A stretch of DNA of 64,000 bases, taken from Bacillota bacterium. GTDB lineage: Bacteria > Bacillota > Clostridia > Christensenellales > CAG-138. How positions within the stretch are numbered: position 1 is the stretch's first letter; each line of letters starts with the position of its first letter. The stretch spans positions 62,001 through 126,000 of the forward strand of contig JAEWCL010000027.1 in assembly GCA_023390655.1 (NCBI GenBank). Direction: 5' to 3'. A program made the position numbers and the translations under genes. The notes under the pieces were generated by a model. That model did not search any database. It had not been told where the DNA came from and saw only the letters and a list, made by a program, of their open reading frames with translations. Positions 61,401 to 64,000 of the stretch are shown in pieces.

Positions 61401-64000
61401 TGGCTTGGCGCGGTTACGCTGCCGGATTGGATGGTGAGCGTCTGGTTCCTGCCGTTGCCTGTATCGTCGTCCTCATCGTTGGCCACAACGTTGATTGAAA
61501 CGCTTGTATCCTCGTTTGTCACGGCAACATCGTCCCTGGCTTCCGGATCATCATTCCTCCAGCCGACGCTGACCTGGAATGTGACCGGCGCGGCTTGGGC
61601 ATTGTCGTCATCCCTGGCGTTGATGGTAATGTTGGTGTTTCCATACCACTTGCCGGTCTGGAGCGTAAGGATGCGCGTCTTTCCTGTAGAATCCGTGGGA
61701 TCGGGATCGACAGACACGCTCTGCATGATGTTGACGGCGGAGGAGGAAGCCGAAACCATAAGCACGGAAGGCACATCGTCTTCATCCGTCACGGTAAAGC
61801 TTAGCTGCTTTGTGGCCTTCTGCTCCATGTTGGTGTCATCCATGGGGCTGATGACCGGCTTATCGTTGACGGGGTGTATGGTCACCTCCGCATACCCATA
61901 ATCGGATATATTGTCGTCCTTGTCCTTGACCTTGTAACGGACGGTCACGACCTGGCTTTGTGTATACGTCCAGTCCCGATCCGGCGTAAACAGGATACTG
62001 TCGCCGGAAATTGAAACCGTTGCGCCATATGTTTCACCTATCAGCTCAGCTTCGGTAATAATCAGGGTATCGCCCTCGTTCTCCGAATCCACGTCGTCAT
62101 TCTCTGTCACATCCAGAAGTTTGGGCGTGTTTTCATCAGTGCCGTAAGTATCGTTCTTGACAACCGGCGCATCGTTGACAGGGTTGATGTCGGCATCAAA
62201 ATAGGCAGTCGCGGTCTTGTTTCCTTCATCCTTTACCGTTAGCGTAACGCGCACCAGGCCGTTCTTATCCTTCTCTGATTTCACGGCAACGGTTCGTTCT
62301 GCGCCTGCGCCTCCCAGCGTCAGCCCGGAACCTGCAATGACGGATGTGTTTGCGCTTACGGCCGTAACCGTAAGGGTGGAAGCCGGGGTTTCCTCATCTT
62401 CAATATGGAAGGCAGCCGTAGCGCCGTCGCTGTCCTCGTCGAAGTTCATTGTAAGGCTGCTGGGGGAGGTGACCGTGATCTTGGGCGCGTCGTTCACGGG
62501 TTTAATGGTAATGTTGGCATAACCGGCAACAGGAGCGACCTCGCCTTGTTGGTCCCGTACAATATAAGCAATCTTGATGGTTCTATTCTGGGTTTCACTC
62601 CAGTTTGCATTCGGGGTTACGCGCAGGACATTTGTGGCGTGGCCGTTGCCCGTCACATCCACCAACGCAATGCTTGCGCCGTATTCCATTCCTTCCACAA
62701 TCGTGGCGGAAACGATGGTAAGCTTGTCCCCTTCATGCTTGATATCCACGTCGTCGTTTGCGGTAATATCAAAATCCTTCACGGTGTTTTCATCCGTTTC
62801 ACCGGAATACCCCTGGATAGAGGGAATATCGTTCACAGCAACAATTTGCACCGCAAATGTCTTGGACGCCGTGAGATTTCCCTGGTCCTTCACCTGCAGC
62901 GTGACGTTGACGCTGCCGTTTGCGTCGGGTTCCGACTTTATGGTGATGGCGCGGCTTTCGCCCGTACCGCTCAATCCGCTTGCCAAAAGCGGATTGCCGA
63001 TGATTGCCGTTTTGCTGCTGGTCGGGGTCACAAGCAGGGAAGCCGCGGGCGTTTCCTCATCCGTAATGGTAAAACTGACGATACCGCCCGCTTCGCTGTC
63101 CTCAAACAACTCCAGCGGGAAACTCGATGGAGAGGTAACTATGATGGTGGGCGCGTCGTTGACCGCCACCAGTTTCACGGTAAGCATGCCTGTGGATTGC
63201 AGGCCGTCTTCCCCTGTTTCCTTGACCGTATAAGAAAGGGTAATCATCTGGTCGTCTGCGGACGTCCAGTTTTCATCCGGGTCGATGGTCAATACGCCGT
63301 TATTTACCGTATATTTCGCGTGGTATTGGGCGTCATACGCGCTGTTTTCCACATCAGGCTGCGTCCATGCGGCGGAAACAATCTCCAGAGCCTGCCCCTC
63401 CACATCCGTTGCAAGCAACTGTATCGGAACGACAAGCTTGCTCCCTGTGTCGTTCTCCTTCACGCTGAATAGGGAGGAAAGCGTGGCGGGCGCATCATTG
63501 ACGGGCCGCACGGTCACCGTGACCGTTGCAGTACCTGTACCGCTGTCCCTGTCCTTCACGGTATAGGTAAACGTGTCCGTGCCGTAGTAATTGGGTGCGG
63601 GCGTGTATTTGAGCGTCTTTAAGTCCTTGTCCAGCAGCAGCGTTCCGTGTGAAGCGCCGCCTGCGGCGCTTACCGTCAACTGGGAAACCACGTCCTCCAC
63701 ATCAGAAGCGCCGGTAAGCAGTTCATCAAACGTCAGCGTAAGCGGTACGTCTTCATCGGTTTCTTCCGTATGATCCTTCGTTGCCGGCAAATCGTTGACA
63801 GACCGCACGGTCACCTGAACCGGTATGGGATCAGAATACTCCAGGCCGTCAAACGCCTGCAACACAAACGAATCGGCACCGAAATAATTCTCGTACGGGG
63901 TATAGGTATACTTGCCCGTGGCGGTGTCCACCGTAAGGGTGCCGTGAGAAGGCAGGCTTGACGCCGTAAAGGCAAGCCAGGTGCTCTCCACATCCGTAGC
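58460..64000 (-). CDS. Giant cadherin-like tandem-repeat surface protein (5' partial)
   Basis: At least 1,846 aa; the frame runs off the window, so the N-terminus and signal peptide are unseen. About fourteen module boundaries of the VNDAP-type occur (PVNDAPVANGDTAGTDEDTP and variants), each opening a ~95-residue Ig/cadherin-like domain with FTYTISDGHGG-like and ANDTDVENDALT-like Asp-rich Ca2+-binding loops. Then come a Pro/Thr/Ala stalk (TRPTPRPTVAATAQPTPV), two beta-domains, one transmembrane helix (YVGAAAAAGLMIILFFICW) and a ~102-residue basic C-terminal tail. There is no LPxTG or SLH motif. Likely an adhesin or envelope-spanning structural protein, anchored by the helix with the tail inside. 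Confidence 0.88.
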   Translation of the reverse strand, partial: ATDVESTWLAFTASSLPSHGTLTVDTATGKYTYTPYENYFGADSFVLQAFDGLEYSDPIPVQVTVRSVNDLPATKDHTEETDEDVPLTLTFDELLTGASDVEDVVSQLTVSAAGGASHGTLLLDKDLKTLKYTPAPNYYGTDTFTYTVKDRDSGTGTATVTVTVRPVNDAPATLSSLFSVKENDTGSKLVVPIQLLATDVEGQALEIVSAAWTQPDVENSAYDAQYHAKYTVNNGVLTIDPDENWTSADDQMITLSYTVKETGEDGLQSTGMLTVKLVAVNDAPTIIVTSPSSFPLELFEDSEAGGIVSFTITDEETPAASLLVTPTSSKTAIIGNPLLASGLSGTGESRAITIKSEPDANGSVNVTLQVKDQGNLTASKTFAVQIVAVNDIPSIQGYSGETDENTVKDFDITANDDVDIKHEGDKLTIVSATIVEGMEYGASIALVDVTGNGHATNVLRVTPNANWSETQNRTIKIAYIVRDQQGEVAPVAGYANITIKPVNDAPKITVTSPSSLTMNFDEDSDGATAAFHIEDEETPASTLTVTAVSANTSVIAGSGLTLGGAGAERTVAVKSEKDKNGLVRVTLTVKDEGNKTATAYFDADINPVNDAPVVKNDTYGTDENTPKLLDVTENDDVDSENEGDTLIITEAELIGETYGATVSISGDSILFTPDRDWTYTQSQVVTVRYKVKDKDDNISDYGYAEVTIHPVNDKPVISPMDDTNMEQKATKQLSFTVTDEDDVPSVLMVSASSSAVNIMQSVSVDPDPTDSTGKTRILTLQTGKWYGNTNITINARDDDNAQAAPVTFQVSVGWRNDDPEARDDVAVTNEDTSVSINVVANDEDDDTGNGRNQTLTIQSGSVTAPSHGTAVNENNKIRYTPAADYHGPDSFRYTVTDGYAGSVPSTATVTVTVNPVNDPPVAVPDSTSTNEDTALALSASSLLVNDTDIDGDTLSVISVQGASHGTVSLVSGTVRFVPAVNFNGAASFTYTVSDGHGGSSTATVSVTVLPVNDPPVANADTASTAEDTAVTINVTANDTDVENDALTVTALTNVQNGTASISANKVVFTPAADFHGTGSFTYEISDGHGGTASAGVTVMITPVNDAPVANGDTAGTDEDTPVSIPHSALLANDTDVENDALTITGVLSPVNGTVELSGGTVIFRPAVDFYGSGSFTYTISDGHGGTASATVQVEVWPVNDAPNALPDYAATEEDTAVTVFVLYNDADVDWDELTVTRVWDVQYGTAGISATGKSVVFTPERDYVGTGGFTYEISDGHGGIATASGIVTISPVNDAPVGVDDTAACDEDTPLVMSYSSLTANDTDIDGDAVCLISVHGTGATRGTLELDPMTDTLTYVPEHNYHGPASFAYTLSDGNGGTAQAMVRITVRPINDAPKAYDDTATVQSGSNVKIAVLANDSDEGDGDTLSVLTAGTPANGTVTVNPDNTVTYTPAAGFTGTDTFTYEITDGAVSAQAAVIVTVTQAPSGGSGTRPTPRPTVAATAQPTPVKTAAASAPVATPKASAPAPSVVPPRTTAPAAPTSSPKQDALLKAKTEEKPLEQGEWTNKPVTAFEPDGEELLYRLKGEEAWRTLRPGDELTFDTSGKYVVEYKTPGSEEVSQSEILVDLLPPEIPKVELVPFEGSSAVTLDFSFLNDPGESGNAYLILPDGEQIPLGAGVRWTAPEDGEYVFTLVDKAGNTTTFTVPVRHGSIQSGSFQYREETRPLYVGAAAAAGLMIILFFICWRPVRIDREGLRKENGKQYHTVKKRFAKVPDEDETLRLEIAPKKRADEVHTVRVRFTKGFTKRMRKRYVLLQYEGRGIAHLYIDKDQKDRFDVTLPIGKEIAK

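Noticed and set aside
60170..63472. Long plus-strand frames (up to 442 codons) opposite the giant surface protein
   Set aside because: They are antisense shadows of repetitive, third-position-GC-biased modules; their translations are low-complexity repeats without known domains.
1..64000. tRNA, rRNA, insertion sequences or prophage genes
   Set aside because: Looked for tRNA-like cloverleaf ends, transposase or integrase motifs and terminal repeats; none was convincing.

Overview
The window looks like a chromosomal segment of a GC-rich Gram-positive, most likely a clostridial Bacillota. The grounds are strong AGGAGG ribosome binding sites with ATG, GTG and TTG starts, consensus sigma-A promoters, several lipoprotein solute-binding proteins whose Ala/Pro/Thr-rich linkers directly follow a lipobox cysteine, and many ABC transporters. 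This is inference; no rRNA, tRNA or species marker is present. No intact insertion sequence, phage or CRISPR array was found.

Layout: 1-2.3 kb, methionine ABC transporter metNIQ (metN cut by the window edge). 2.35-2.9 kb, conserved hypothetical. 3.1-6.4 kb, the four dTDP-L-rhamnose genes rfbACBD. 6.5-7.8 kb, an MFS transporter. 8.0-15.9 kb (minus strand), a metal-related gene set: a DUF364 protein, an FecCD-type metal ABC importer, two MoeA-like proteins and a radical SAM protein with the rare CX5CX2C cluster motif. 16.1-17.8 kb, an IclR regulator and a CYTH protein. 17.8-27.2 kb, a six-gene minus-strand operon around a RuBisCO-like protein (FGGY kinase, MFS, class III aminotransferase, RuBisCO-like protein, MtnX-like phosphatase, old-yellow-enzyme/FAD reductase) with a divergent TetR regulator. 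27.6-39.7 kb, a second sugar regulon: amidohydrolase, DUF4432 epimerase-like protein and FGGY kinase on the minus strand; LacI regulator, ribose-type ABC importer, FucI/AraA-like isomerase and a YjbQ-TPI-YjbQ triplet on the plus strand. Three near-identical 14-bp palindromes and back-to-back consensus promoters tie it together.

39.8-44.4 kb holds a multidomain DNA ligase D and an ABC-F ATPase. 44.4-48.15 kb is AT-richer and gene-poor: a membrane PAS-GGDEF diguanylate cyclase, a truncated BIG2-domain relic, palindromes and one orphan sequence resembling a type I-C CRISPR repeat. 48.2-58.4 kb is an L-arabinofuranoside utilisation locus: GH51 and a LacI regulator, divergent from GH127, a family 1 solute-binding protein, two permeases, a YesL-like protein and a 5'-degraded M24-fold protein. 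58.5 kb to the end is the C-terminal ~1,846 residues of a giant tandem-repeat surface protein, its 5' end lying beyond the window.

The two strongest candidates for undescribed biology are the radical SAM/MoeA/DUF364/metal-transport set, which may make or load a metal cofactor, and the RuBisCO-like-protein operon, which resembles a rewired kinase-RLP-phosphatase-aminotransferase catabolic route. Both are functional inferences from motifs and synteny only.
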